Below, in pieces: positions 17,972 through 26,737 of a stretch of DNA of 64,000 nt (position 1 is the stretch's first letter; each line of letters opens with the position of its first letter). The translations under genes and the position numbers were made by a program. The stretch comes from Clostridia bacterium (GTDB lineage: Bacteria; Bacillota; Clostridia; Lachnospirales; Lachnospiraceae), in assembly GCA_910575725.1 (NCBI GenBank), contig CAJTFE010000027.1, positions 1 through 64,000 on the forward strand. Direction: 5' to 3'. The notes below the pieces were generated by a model. It was not told the DNA's origin, did no database searches, and saw only the letters and a program-made list of their open reading frames with translations.

Positions 17972-20068
17972 TTACTTTACGCCAAACAGTAAATCGCCAT
18001 AAGTTGGAAACGGCCAGTATTTCTTTGCCGTCATCGCTTCTGCTTCATCGCAGGCAGCTCTTAATTCTCCCATTTTTCCCAAAACAGCATCCCGAATCCT
18101 ATAAGCTTCTGCTTCCACATCTTCTGCGTCCTGAAGCTTCATCACGGCTTCTTCCAATTCATCTGTCTTGATCGCAATCTGCTCTTCTAATTTTGCAAGG
18201 TTTCTCACAAGCTTCGTCTCATAACCGCATGAAATGGAATCATCGACTGCCTTTTTTGCCGCCGCTGTATTTGCAAGCTCCAGTACATATGCACTTACTG
18301 CCGGAACAATTTCTGTCTTTGCCATATCGATCATAGTATTTGCTTCAATCCGGACCGCCTTACAATAGTTTTCCAGCATAATTTCACATCTGGACTTCAG
18401 CTCTGCTTCCGAAAAAACCTTGTGGCTTGTCAGCATCCGTACATTCTTTTCATCCAGCAGATGCGGCATACAATCCGGTGTTGTACGATAGTTAAGAAGC
18501 CCTCTCTTTTCCACGGCTTCCTTGATCCAGGTGTCGTCATAACCATTCCCGTTGAAAATAACATGCTTATGATCTTTGATGGTCTTGCGAATCATTTCAT
18601 GGAGCACATCTTCAAAATTCTCTGCTTTTTCCAGTCTGTCCGCATAGATTTTCAAGCTTTCCGCAACCGCGCTGTTCAGCATAATATTGGCACAGGCAAT
18701 GCTGTTGGAAGAGCCAAGCATACGGAATTCAAATTTATTCCCGGTAAATGCAAAGGGCGACGTGCGGTTGCGGTCTGTGGTATCCCGGTTAAACTTTGGA
18801 AGTACGTCCACGCCCAGCTTCATCTGTGTTTTTTCCGTTCCCGCATAGGGAGTGCCGGTTTCAATCGCTTCCAGTACCGCATGTAATTCCTCGCCAAGGA
18901 AGATCGAAATGACGGCCGGAGGCGCTTCGTTTGCCCCAAGTCTGTGATCATTTCCTGCTGTTGCGACAGAAAGACGGAGCAGATCCTGATAATCGTCCAC
19001 CGCCTTAATAACCGCACAAAGGAATAATAAAAACTGCGCGTTTTCATACGGCGTTTCCCCCGGCGACAACAGATTCACGCCTCCATCTGTAGTCAGAGAC
19101 CAGTTGTTATGCTTTCCGCTTCCGTTTACTCCGGCAAATGGTTTTTCATGCAGCAGGCATACAAGCCCATGCTTTGCCGCAACCTTCTGCATCATTTCCA
19201 TGGTCAGCTGGTTATGGTCTGTTGCAATGTTTGTTGTGGTATAGATAGGGGCAAGCTCGTGCTGTGCGGGGGCAACTTCATTATGCTCTGTCTTTGCCAG
19301 AATGCCCAGCTTCCAGAGCTCCTCATTCAATTCTTCCATATAGGCTGCAACCCTCGGCTTGATCACGCCGAAATAATGATCGTCCATCTCCTGTCCTTTT
19401 GGCGGCCTTGCGCCAAAAAGCGTGCGTCCTGTAAATTGGAGATCTCTCCTCTGTTCATACATTTCTTTTGTAATCAGAAAATATTCCTGTTCCGGCCCTA
19501 CAGACGTGCGGACACATTTTACATCGTCGTTTCCAAACAGGTGAAGAATACGGATTGCCTGCTTATTTAAGGCTTCCATAGAACGGAGCAGAGGCGTTTT
19601 CTTATCCAGGGCTTCTCCGCCATAAGAGCAGAAGGCGGTCGGAATACACAAGGTATTGCCCTTTATGAATGCATAAGATGTAGGATCCCATGCTGTGTAT
19701 CCACGTGCTTCAAAAGTAGCCCGAAGTCCGCCGGAGGGAAACGACGAAGCATCCGGTTCTCCCTTGATCAGCTCCTTTCCGGAAAACTCCATAATCACAC
19801 CGCCATCGGGAGACGGAGAAATAAAGCTGTCGTGCTTTTCTGCTGTAACGCCGGTAAGGGGCTGGAACCAATGGGTATAGTGCGTAGCGCCATGCTCCAC
19901 CGCCCAGTCTTTCATAGCCGCCGCCACTGCGTTTGCCACGCCGATATCAAGCTTTGCGCCTTCATCAATCGTCTTTCTCAAAGACTGATAAACCTTTGCC
20001 GATAAATTTGCTTTCATCACTCTGTCATCAAATACGTTACATCCAAAAAAATCCGATACATTTTTCAT
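17972..20068 (-). CDS. glnN: Glutamine synthetase type III
   Basis: The protein of about 698 residues is much longer than type I enzymes and matches type III (GlnN), found in Bacteroides, cyanobacteria and clostridia. Visible type III features are [66 protein letters not shown] and a long C-terminal helical extension. It joins glutamate and ammonia with ATP. I chose the ATG at 20068 (MKNVSDFFG) behind GGAAGGAG; the longer frame runs into the leader terminator. The 5' leader carries two terminators, each overlapping a hexaloop hairpin, so expression is probably set by antitermination. Confidence 0.96.
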   Translation of the reverse strand: MKNVSDFFGCNVFDDRVMKANLSAKVYQSLRKTIDEGAKLDIGVANAVAAAMKDWAVEHGATHYTHWFQPLTGVTAEKHDSFISPSPDGGVIMEFSGKELIKGEPDASSFPSGGLRATFEARGYTAWDPTSYAFIKGNTLCIPTAFCSYGGEALDKKTPLLRSMEALNKQAIRILHLFGNDDVKCVRTSVGPEQEYFLITKEMYEQRRDLQFTGRTLFGARPPKGQEMDDHYFGVIKPRVAAYMEELNEELWKLGILAKTEHNEVAPAQHELAPIYTTTNIATDHNQLTMEMMQKVAAKHGLVCLLHEKPFAGVNGSGKHNNWSLTTDGGVNLLSPGETPYENAQFLLFLCAVIKAVDDYQDLLRLSVATAGNDHRLGANEAPPAVISIFLGEELHAVLEAIETGTPYAGTEKTQMKLGVDVLPKFNRDTTDRNRTSPFAFTGNKFEFRMLGSSNSIACANIMLNSAVAESLKIYADRLEKAENFEDVLHEMIRKTIKDHKHVIFNGNGYDDTWIKEAVEKRGLLNYRTTPDCMPHLLDEKNVRMLTSHKVFSEAELKSRCEIMLENYCKAVRIEANTMIDMAKTEIVPAVSAYVLELANTAAAKKAVDDSISCGYETKLVRNLAKLEEQIAIKTDELEEAVMKLQDAEDVEAEAYRIRDAVLGKMGELRAACDEAEAMTAKKYWPFPTYGDLLFGVK

Positions 20069-20094
20069 AATCCCACTCCTTCCAATTTGAAAAG

Positions 20095-20158
20095 AAAAAG
20101 GCAAGGACAGCTTTCATGGTGCGTTTTCCTGCGCCGCAAAAGACTCCCTTGCCTTTTT
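20095..20158 (-). terminator. Second leader terminator of glnN with overlapping hexaloop hairpin
   Basis: Arms AAAGGCAAGG and CCTTGCCTTTTT enclose about 40 bases and end in a T-run about 27 bp before the glnN start. The 5' arm can instead fold as AAAAGGC-(AAGGGA)-GTCTTTT, a 7-bp stem with a six-base loop having A at position 1 and G at position 4. The two folds exclude each other. Confidence 0.75.
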
Positions 20159-20191
20159 ATATCAAATTGTATGTATTTTCATTTGTAAAGT

Positions 20192-20236
20192 AAAAAGCGT
20201 CTCTGAGAGCTTCCTCTCAAAGACGCCTTTGCCTTT
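20192..20236 (-). promoter_or_regulatory. First leader terminator of glnN with overlapping hexaloop hairpin
   Basis: The terminator GCGTCT TTGAGAG / CTCTCAGAGACGC TTTTT occupies 20192-20226. Bases 20219-20236 can instead form AAAGGC-(AAAGGC)-GTCTTT, a 6-bp stem with a six-base AxxGxx loop. This mutually exclusive pair is the layout bound by ANTAR-domain antiterminators such as EutV and NasR. No ANTAR protein is encoded in the window, so the regulator is inferred. Confidence 0.6.
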
Positions 20237-20245
20237 ACGTGTTGG

Positions 20246-20274
20246 ATGATACACCTTTCAAAATCATTTGTCAA
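20246..20274 (-). promoter_or_regulatory. Predicted promoter of glnN
   Basis: On the minus strand TTGACA, 17 bp, TATCAT. The predicted transcript starts just before the first hexaloop hairpin, leaving a leader of about 170 bases. Confidence 0.8.
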
Positions 20275-20310
20275 TCCTTTTTTTATTTTTTCTATCGTCT
20301 CCAAAAAAGA

Positions 20311-20339
20311 TTGACAAAGTACCTCATCCGCTGTATAAA
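20311..20339 (+). promoter_or_regulatory. Predicted promoter of the glutamate synthase operon
   Basis: TTGACA (20311-20316), 17 bp, TATAAA (20334-20339). Transcription would begin close to the hexaloop hairpin at 20348. Confidence 0.8.
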
Positions 20340-20347
20340 TATAAAAT

Positions 20348-20415
20348 ATGAGCAAAGGCGTTCATTTTTGGAGCAGGGATCACCTGCCCCAAAAGCGGAT
20401 GCCTTTGCTTTTTTG
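20348..20415 (+). promoter_or_regulatory. Leader terminator and hexaloop hairpin of the glutamate synthase operon
   Basis: AGCAAAGGC (20351-20359) pairs with GCCTTTGCT followed by TTTTT, forming a terminator about 30 bp before the first gene. The same 5' bases can instead fold as ATGAGC-(AAAGGC)-GTTCAT (20348-20365), a 6-bp stem with the same six-base loop as the first glnN hairpin. The shared loop on two divergent nitrogen operons suggests one common RNA-binding regulator. Confidence 0.65.
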
Positions 20416-20444
20416 ATTTATGTTGAAAGGAAGGTACAAGGTTT

Positions 20445-21539
20445 ATGAAAATCGAAGGTCAAGTAAGAATCCCTTCCGGGTGCGCAATCTCAGCAGTCAT
20501 TTCCAAAGACGGAAATAAGATGTCCGGTGAAATGATCACAAATTCTATGAAACCCATGCATGACCGTTCCAACGGATTAGGCGGCGGTTTTGCCGGTTAC
20601 GGCATTTATCCGGAATATAAAGATTTTTATGCGTTCCATATGTTTTTTGATTCCCGGGACACACGCAAGGAATGTGAAGCCTTCTTAAAAGAACGCTTTG
20701 AAATCATCCAATCGGAAATTATTCCGACCCGGAAGATTCCGGAAGTCACGGACGAACCGATCATATGGAGATATTTTGCCGCACCCTTAAAATCTGTTCT
20801 TGTATCTTTACAGTTAGAAGAAAAAGAGTTTGTGGCCAAAACCGTTATGAAGATCAACGCCGAAATGTCCGGCGCTTACGTCTTTTCCAGCGGCAAGAAC
20901 ATGGGCGCCTTCAAAGCGGTCGGCTTCCCGGAGGATGTGGGTGTCTTTTATAAATTAGAAGAATACGAAGGATATTCCTGGACGGCACACGGACGTTATC
21001 CCACAAACACTCCCGGCTGGTGGGGAGGCGCACATCCCTTTACACTGCTTGACTATTCCGTTGTGCATAACGGAGAAATATCTTCCTATGATGCCAACCG
21101 CCGGTTTATCGAGATGTTTGGCTATAAATGCACCCTCCAGACCGATACGGAAGTCATTACCTATATGATGGATTACCTGCTCCGCGTACAGGGGCTTACG
21201 CTGGGCGAAGCCGCAAGTGTAATCGCTGCCCCGTTCTGGAGTACCATTGCGGCAAAAACGGATTTGGAGGATCAAAAGAAACATACTTACCTCAGAACGA
21301 TGTTCCCGAGCCTTCTGATCACCGGGCCTTTCTCTATCGTTTTGGGATTTGAGGGCGGATTGATGGCGCTGAATGACCGGCTGAAGCTTCGTTCCATGGT
21401 TGTGGGGGAAAAGGACGACCGGGTATTCATTGCCAGTGAAGAAGCCGCTATCCGGACTATGGAGCCGAATGCAGAAAATATATGGTCTCCGGCAGGCGGC
21501 GAGCCTGTCGTCGTTCAAGTAAAGGAAGGTGCATTTTAA
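20445..21539 (+). CDS. Glutamate synthase, glutamine amidotransferase subunit
   Basis: The 364-residue protein is a stand-alone class II amidotransferase of the kind that forms the N-terminal domain of GltB in other bacteria. The nucleophile is Cys13 in RIPSGCAISAV, implying a 12-residue propeptide; VHNGEISSYDANRRFIE and TDTEVITYMMDYLL are glutamine-site and structural motifs. It releases ammonia from glutamine for the synthase subunit encoded next; the stop and next start overlap as TAATG. It appears truncated relative to full GltB only because the other domains are separate genes. Confidence 0.9.
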   Translation: MKIEGQVRIPSGCAISAVISKDGNKMSGEMITNSMKPMHDRSNGLGGGFAGYGIYPEYKDFYAFHMFFDSRDTRKECEAFLKERFEIIQSEIIPTRKIPEVTDEPIIWRYFAAPLKSVLVSLQLEEKEFVAKTVMKINAEMSGAYVFSSGKNMGAFKAVGFPEDVGVFYKLEEYEGYSWTAHGRYPTNTPGWWGGAHPFTLLDYSVVHNGEISSYDANRRFIEMFGYKCTLQTDTEVITYMMDYLLRVQGLTLGEAASVIAAPFWSTIAAKTDLEDQKKHTYLRTMFPSLLITGPFSIVLGFEGGLMALNDRLKLRSMVVGEKDDRVFIASEEAAIRTMEPNAENIWSPAGGEPVVVQVKEGAF

Positions 21540-23044
21540 TGAGTATCGCATTTATTTATCCGGAATTTGAAGTAATCAGAAACGAAAACCGATGTATTTC
21601 CTGTCGTGTATGTGAAAAACAATGTGCAAACGAAGCCCACAGCTACGATGAAAAGCACAAAATTATGACGTGTGACGACTCAAAATGCGTAAACTGCCAG
21701 CGCTGCGTTTCCTTTTGTCCCACAAAAGCCTTGAAGATTGTAAAAAGCGACTGTACCCTCCGTGAAAACGCCAACTGGTCAACGGAAATGATAAAAGAGA
21801 TCTATAAACAGGCTGGCAGCGGCGGCGTTCTTTTGTCATCCATGGGTAATCCAAAGCCCTTCCCCGTTTATTGGGACAAAATCCTGATCAATGCATCACA
21901 GGTAACGAACCCTTCCATTGATCCCTTGCGGGAACCCATGGAAACCAGAGTTTATCTTGGAAAGAAGCCGTCAAAAGTACAACGGGCAAAAGATGGAACC
22001 TTAGACTGCAAACTGCCTCCGCAGCTGGAATTGTCTATGCCGGTTATGTTTTCCGCCATGAGTTATGGTTCCATCAGCTACAACGCCCACAAGTCCCTTG
22101 CGCTTGCTGCAGCAGAGCTTGGTATTTTATATAACACCGGAGAAGGAGGCCTCCATGAAGACTTTTACTGTTATGGGGAAAATACCATCGTGCAGGTAGC
22201 TTCCGGCCGTTTTGGCGTCCATGCGGATTATCTGGAGGCAGGCGCAGCCATTGAGATCAAAATAGGGCAAGGTGCAAAGCCAGGTATCGGAGGGCATCTT
22301 CCCGGTACAAAAATTGTAGGAGATATATCCCGTACCCGTATGATCCCGGAAGGGTCTGACGCCATTTCCCCGGCGCCCCACCATGATATTTATTCCATCG
22401 AAGATTTACGCCAGCTTGTCTTCTCTCTAAAAGAAGCTACGGAATATAAAAAACCTGTGATTGTAAAAGTCGCCGCCGTACATAATATTGCAGCAATCGC
22501 AAGCGGCATTGCCCGAAGCGGAGCGGATATCATCGCCATTGACGGATTCCGCGGCGGTACCGGAGCTGCGCCGACCAGGATTCGCGATCATGTAGGCATT
22601 CCAATTGAGCTGGCCCTGGCAGCCGTCGATCAGAGACTTCGGGATGAAGGGATCCGCAGCCATGTGTCCCTCGTAGCCGGCGGTAGTATCCGAAGCGCGG
22701 CAGATGTAGTAAAAGCCATTGCGCTCGGTGCAGACGCCTGCTATGTAGCGACTGCCGCCCTGCTTGCCCTTGGCTGTCATCTCTGCCGCACCTGCCAAAG
22801 CGGTAAATGCAACTGGGGCATCGCAACTCAGCGGCCGGAGCTTGTGAAAAGGCTTGATCCTGCAGTGGGCAGTGAACGCCTGATCCATCTGATGACCGCA
22901 TGGAAGCATGAAATAAAAGAATTCATGGGCGGTATGGGAATCAATTCCATTGAGGCTTTACGTGGAAACCGGCTGATGCTCCGCGGCATCGGCTTAACGG
23001 AAAAGGAGCTGGAGATACTCGGTATCTCTCATGCCGGGGAATAA
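21539..23044 (+). CDS. gltB: Glutamate synthase, FMN-binding synthase subunit with ferredoxin domain
   Basis: The 501-residue protein begins with two [4Fe-4S] motifs (CISCRVCEKQC near residues 19-29 and CVNCQRCVSFCP near 50-61), followed by the FMN-binding TIM-barrel of glutamate synthase: SYGSISYNAHKSLALAAAEL, NTGEGGLHED, KIGQGAKPGIGGHLPG, DGFRGGTGAAP. A third cluster motif CHLCRTCQSGKCNWGIATQ matches the [3Fe-4S] site. It makes glutamate from 2-oxoglutarate and the ammonia delivered by the upstream subunit. The N-terminal ferredoxin is the archaeal-type arrangement and suggests reduction by ferredoxin, since no NADPH-binding GltD is encoded nearby. Confidence 0.93.
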   Translation: MSIAFIYPEFEVIRNENRCISCRVCEKQCANEAHSYDEKHKIMTCDDSKCVNCQRCVSFCPTKALKIVKSDCTLRENANWSTEMIKEIYKQAGSGGVLLSSMGNPKPFPVYWDKILINASQVTNPSIDPLREPMETRVYLGKKPSKVQRAKDGTLDCKLPPQLELSMPVMFSAMSYGSISYNAHKSLALAAAELGILYNTGEGGLHEDFYCYGENTIVQVASGRFGVHADYLEAGAAIEIKIGQGAKPGIGGHLPGTKIVGDISRTRMIPEGSDAISPAPHHDIYSIEDLRQLVFSLKEATEYKKPVIVKVAAVHNIAAIASGIARSGADIIAIDGFRGGTGAAPTRIRDHVGIPIELALAAVDQRLRDEGIRSHVSLVAGGSIRSAADVVKAIALGADACYVATAALLALGCHLCRTCQSGKCNWGIATQRPELVKRLDPAVGSERLIHLMTAWKHEIKEFMGGMGINSIEALRGNRLMLRGIGLTEKELEILGISHAGE

Positions 23045-23115
23045 TTGAAAAAGCGGTTACTTCTACTGCATTTTAAGCAAAAAATAAAAGAAATTTCGGG
23101 GAGGTTTGGTATCAG

Positions 23116-23838
23116 ATGCAAATGATTGATGCTGCAGGTTTGGATTATAGAGCTATAAATGAGGCATTGCGTGAAGCAGGAAGCGATTACATCATCGAAG
23201 GCTGCTGCGGCCAGAGATTTATTGCCGTCGGTATGTCCGGCAAGAATCTTACAATTAACGGGATACCGGGGAATGCGCTGGGGGCATACTTAAACAATGC
23301 CAATATTACGGTAAATGCCAATGCACAGGACGCTGTGGGCGATACCATGAATGAAGGAAAGATTCTGATTCATGGCAGCATCGGAGACGCTGCCGGTTAT
23401 GCCATGCGCGGCGGCAAAATCTATGTACAGGGCAGCGCGGGATACCGCGCCGGAATCCATATGAAGGCTTACAAAGAAAAAATTCCTGTTATGATCATCG
23501 GCGGATGTGCCGGAAGCTTTCTTGGAGAATACCAGGCAGGAGGCGTGATCATTGTCCTTGGACTTCATAAAAATAACAGAAGCCTTGTAGGCAATTTCCC
23601 CTGTACCGGAATGCATGGAGGTAAGATGTTCCTGCGTGGCAGCTGCGAGAATATCCGCTTCCCAAAACAGGTTACCGCACGAGGTGCAGCCTCAGAAGAT
23701 TTAGACGAAATCCGGGAATATCTGTCTGAATACTGCTCAGACTTCGGTTATTCTATGGACGAACTTTTATCCGAGCCTTTTACTGTCGTCACGCCAGACA
23801 GTAAAAATCCGTATAAACAGATGTATGCGGCAAATTGA
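23116..23838 (+). CDS. Glutamate synthase, GXGXG-domain subunit
   Basis: The 240-residue protein is the C-terminal beta-helix (GXGXG) domain of GltB as a separate polypeptide. The repeated Gly-rich turns (GNALGAYL, AQDAVGDTMNEGKI, GDAAGYAMRGGKIYVQGSAGYRAGIHM, GGCAGSFLGEYQAGG) are the stacked rungs that hold the synthase and amidotransferase sites together. It lies 71 bp after the synthase gene, with GGGGAGG upstream of the ATG. With the two preceding genes it completes a three-subunit glutamate synthase. Confidence 0.92.
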   Translation: MQMIDAAGLDYRAINEALREAGSDYIIEGCCGQRFIAVGMSGKNLTINGIPGNALGAYLNNANITVNANAQDAVGDTMNEGKILIHGSIGDAAGYAMRGGKIYVQGSAGYRAGIHMKAYKEKIPVMIIGGCAGSFLGEYQAGGVIIVLGLHKNNRSLVGNFPCTGMHGGKMFLRGSCENIRFPKQVTARGAASEDLDEIREYLSEYCSDFGYSMDELLSEPFTVVTPDSKNPYKQMYAAN

Positions 23839-23893
23839 AAAACAAGACCATTGGCATTCGGTTTTGTTGGTGTTCTCTACACAAGGAGGAAAG

Positions 23894-24072
23894 GTGCTGT
23901 CGGGAAATATGACATCAGCCATTTCTGATATCCAGTGTCCGGCTGTTTGCGTACAGGCTGTCTGATATGTACGGATATTGCTTTTGCAATGTCCGTACAG
24001 AGCAGACAGAATGTACACAAACCGTCCGAACACTGGATACAGAAATGGCTGATGTTGTATTTCCTGACAGCA
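23894..24072. repeat. Family C palindrome between convergent genes
   Basis: Outer arms TGCTGTC..GGAAATA..GACATCAGCCATTTCT and AGAAATGGCTGATGT..GTATTTCC..GACAGCA pair over about 35 bp. The core reads CAGTGTCCGGCTGTTTGCG and, returning, CAAACCGTCCGAACACTG. It separates the glutamate synthase operon from rhaM and may act as a two-way terminator. Confidence 0.85.
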
Positions 24073-24096
24073 TCTTTCCATTCGGAATTTTATCTT

Positions 24097-24744
24097 TTAG
24101 TTGTGATACCCAATCCTCTGGATATGCTTATGATGAAGCCCTGTGATCCAGTCCACATCGTCGGTATACCAGCTCATGATCTCCAGCATTCTTGTCTCCC
24201 AGGCAATGGTATCCTGACGGCTTTCTTCGGTCTCCTCTGTTTCCATGGTTATGTCGATCTCATTGTAGCCGAAGATGTAATCTCCCACATTCCAGATGGA
24301 GAAATTGCTGTCCGGGCCCTGTGTGATTTTTCCGTTTCTTGCTTCCGCCAGGCGATCGTGGCGCAGCTTGTACTCCTCCTGCATTCCCGGCTTTAATTTC
24401 GTCACAAATACCCGGTGGCGGATCTGCTCCTTATTTTCCCGTACGACACCGAAATCCTCATACATCAAGCGCATAGGCTCTCCCGGGGTGGATATCCAGG
24501 AAAAGGTGCCCTCCATCATTTCCTCCAGCTTGTGAAACGCTTCCCAGTCTTTCTCCGATACAGTCACGCCGTCCGGTGTCTCACAGTAGCCGAATACCTT
24601 GTCCTCAATGTTCCAAAGACTGAAATTCTGGATTCCGATTCGATCCAGGATTTCAACGAGAGGTTTCCATACCTCGCCTAATTTCCGCCTGTATGTATTG
24701 AAGCATCCAGGCTGAATCCGCATTGCAGCTGCATGTCTTTCCAT
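24097..24744 (-). CDS. L-rhamnose mutarotase-like protein with two tandem domains
   Basis: The 215-residue protein contains two copies of the RhaM dimeric alpha/beta-barrel unit of about 100 residues. The first has MRIQPGCFNTYRRKLGEVW..GIQNFSLWNIEDKVFGY and the second HRVFVTKLKPGMQEEYKLRHDRL..SNFSIWNVGDYIFGYNEID. Single-domain RhaM interconverts the alpha and beta anomers of L-rhamnose and works as a dimer; a fused pair may fold as an internal dimer. No rhamnose genes are nearby; it follows the threonine dehydratase gene. The His expected early in each domain is present in the second (RHRVF) and less clear in the first. Sugar specificity is uncertain. Confidence 0.78.
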   Translation of the reverse strand: MERHAAAMRIQPGCFNTYRRKLGEVWKPLVEILDRIGIQNFSLWNIEDKVFGYCETPDGVTVSEKDWEAFHKLEEMMEGTFSWISTPGEPMRLMYEDFGVVRENKEQIRHRVFVTKLKPGMQEEYKLRHDRLAEARNGKITQGPDSNFSIWNVGDYIFGYNEIDITMETEETEESRQDTIAWETRMLEIMSWYTDDVDWITGLHHKHIQRIGYHN

Positions 24745-24756
24745 AAAACAAACCTC

Positions 24757-24781
24757 CTATTCCAGTTCCGTAATATTCCTC
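24757..24781 (-). repeat. Family A remnant upstream of the rhaM-like gene
   Basis: Only the 3' end of the element (GAGGAATATTACGGAACTGG followed by AATAGGAGG) remains, overlapping the ilvA stop codon. It supplies the ribosome binding site of the rhaM-like gene. Confidence 0.7.
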
Positions 24782-25991
24782 ACATCATTACATTCACTAA
24801 TTTCGGCCTGCAGCCCATGTCCTTGAGCTTATTGAAGATCCGGTTTTTATGCTCCGTTCCGAAGGCTTCCACGGTTATCCGGAGCTCCACGCCTACATTT
24901 CGATTGGTACTGACAAACTGATTGTGATCCAGCTTGATTACATTTGCCTGCTCCTTCGCAATCAAATCGGCGATCCGCACCAGCTCGCCCGGCTTGTCCG
25001 GCAGAAGTACGGACACGGTAAAGATCCGATCCCTCTGACGCAGTCCGAACTGCACCACGGAGGACATGGTGATAATATCCATGTTGCCGCCGCTTAAGAT
25101 AGATACAATCTTCTTATTCTTCACATCCAGATGATTCAAGGCCGCCACGGTCAGCAGTCCCGAATTCTCTACCACCATTTTGTGATTCTCCACCACATCC
25201 AGGAAGGCCACAATCAATTCGTCATCCGGCACAGTAATAATATCATCCAGATTCTTCTGAACATAGGGGAAAATCTTCTCTCCCGGCGTCTTTACCGCCG
25301 TGCCGTCGGCAATAGTATTTACAGAAGGAAGAGTGGTCACTTTTCCATTCTTCAGAGAAACCTGCATACAGTTGGCACCGGCAGGCTCTACGCCGATAAC
25401 CTTGATATTGGGATTCAGCATTTTCGCCAGCGTGGAAACGCCTGTACAAAGTCCGCCCCCTCCGATGGGAACAAGAATGTAGTCTACCAGCGGAAGCTCT
25501 TTTACAATCTCCATGGCGATTGTGCCCTGTCCCGTAGCTACGGCCGGATCGTCAAAGGGATGGATAAAGGTATACCCCTCCTTTTCCGCCAGCTCATAAG
25601 CATGAGCGCAGGCTTCGTCGTACACATCTCCGTAGAGCACCACCTCTGCCCCATAGCTTTTCGTGCGTTCCACCTTCATAAGCGGTGTTGTGGTAGGCAT
25701 AACAATCACAGCCTTTACCCCAAACGCCTTGGCCGCATAAGCCACACCCTGGGCGTGATTGCCGGCGGAGGCTGTGATCAGTCCCTTTTTCCGTTCCTCC
25801 TCATTCAGCGTGCTTATCTTGTAATAAGCGCCCCGAATCTTGTAAGCGCCTGTAAGCTGCATATTTTCCGGCTTCAGATAGACTTTATTACCCGTCTGAT
25901 TGCTGAAATACGCACTGTACAGCAGCTTTGTCTCAATTGCCACCTGCTTTACTACTTCTGATGCTTCTTCAAACTTCTCCAATGTCAGCAT
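24780..25991 (-). CDS. ilvA: Threonine ammonia-lyase
   Basis: The 403-residue PLP enzyme converts threonine to 2-oxobutanoate and ammonia. The PLP lysine lies in LTGAYKIRGAYYK near residue 50, the phosphate-binding loop in IPIGGGGLCTGV, and SAGNHAQG contacts substrate. The C-terminal 70 residues (FTVSVLLPDKPGELVRIADLIAKEQANVI) form a single ACT domain, so the protein is the shorter type common in Firmicutes, which may be biosynthetic or catabolic. AAAGGAG precedes the start. The rhaM-like gene follows immediately, and a family A remnant begins at its stop. Confidence 0.93.
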   Translation of the reverse strand: MLTLEKFEEASEVVKQVAIETKLLYSAYFSNQTGNKVYLKPENMQLTGAYKIRGAYYKISTLNEEERKKGLITASAGNHAQGVAYAAKAFGVKAVIVMPTTTPLMKVERTKSYGAEVVLYGDVYDEACAHAYELAEKEGYTFIHPFDDPAVATGQGTIAMEIVKELPLVDYILVPIGGGGLCTGVSTLAKMLNPNIKVIGVEPAGANCMQVSLKNGKVTTLPSVNTIADGTAVKTPGEKIFPYVQKNLDDIITVPDDELIVAFLDVVENHKMVVENSGLLTVAALNHLDVKNKKIVSILSGGNMDIITMSSVVQFGLRQRDRIFTVSVLLPDKPGELVRIADLIAKEQANVIKLDHNQFVSTNRNVGVELRITVEAFGTEHKNRIFNKLKDMGCRPKLVNVMM

Positions 25992-26054
25992 GGTTCTGGT
26001 ACTCCTTTTCTTTGATCTCTATAAATAACTTTGCAAAAAGCTGCCTTTTGAGCC

Positions 26055-26585
26055 CTAAATACTCCCTCCGCCCAGGCGCGCAATAATAGTATCCCTGTAC
26101 TGTGTATGATTGGGCATATCTCCACCCAGTCCCCCCAGCTTTGGAAGCAGAAGCTTAAAATAAGTTCCGTTCTTCATCGCAATATTGCACTTCACAGAAC
26201 CCATCCACCCCTTTTTTATCTCACACTTTTGAATATCCGTCAAATTATAGCATGTCCCAATATCATTCAAAAACAGCTCCGAAGTTAGCTCCTGCACATC
26301 AGCCCTCCCAACTTCCGGATCCTCCTTAAACTGATAAAGATAACAGCATTTCTCACATTCAGCAATCACCAGAAAAGACTGTGTAATGCCAAGATAAACA
26401 TCATATGCAGAACCCTTTTTCTTCCTCAATGCAATTATGCCGCCATTTTCATCCGGACGCAGACTATATTCTGTACAAATACACTTATCAAATATACCTA
26501 TAATATTCGTTTCCTTTGCAATAGCATGTATACCCGCCAATAACGTCTCCCCGTCAGGTATATATTTCTCCAACGCCATTCTCAT
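26055..26585 (-). CDS. Protein of unknown function, possible PH-like domain
   Basis: I do not recognise the 176-residue product. It has no signal peptide or membrane segment. It has an alpha-helical N-terminus (EKYIPDGETLLAGIHAIAKETNI) and then alternating strands with two cysteine-rich spots (FDKCICTEYS and CEKCCYLYQF), ending in a Gly-rich KLGGLGGDMPNHTQYRDTIIARLGGG. The strand pattern with VYLGITQSFLVIAEC resembles small pleckstrin-like domains of uncharacterised clostridial proteins. The first ATG overlaps the stop of a short upstream frame as ATGA; an ATG two codons later is an alternative. It lies directly upstream of ilvA in the same direction. Confidence 0.6.
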   Translation of the reverse strand: MRMALEKYIPDGETLLAGIHAIAKETNIIGIFDKCICTEYSLRPDENGGIIALRKKKGSAYDVYLGITQSFLVIAECEKCCYLYQFKEDPEVGRADVQELTSELFLNDIGTCYNLTDIQKCEIKKGWMGSVKCNIAMKNGTYFKLLLPKLGGLGGDMPNHTQYRDTIIARLGGGSI

Positions 26586-26737
26586 GTTTGTTTCATTAAA
26601 AACATCCCCGTCAAAGCAACAATTTTAGCCAAAGCAACAATCCGCTCCCCCTCCAGCACCCCTTCCCGGTAAGCCTCCAGCAAATAAACACCCCCCCAAA
26701 ACACACCACCCCATCCCCACACCCTCCCCAAAAACCA
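26586..26737 (-). other. G-rich intergenic stretch with a short open frame
   Basis: On the minus strand this holds GGGGAGGGTGTGGGGATGGGG (complement of 26709-26729) and a seven-G run, a candidate quadruplex. A minus-strand frame ending at 26582 reads YLLEAYREGVLEGERIVALA.. before its stop, which overlaps the next start, but it has no clear start codon or ribosome binding site; it may be the remnant of a gene cut by the adjacent palindrome. Confidence 0.4.
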
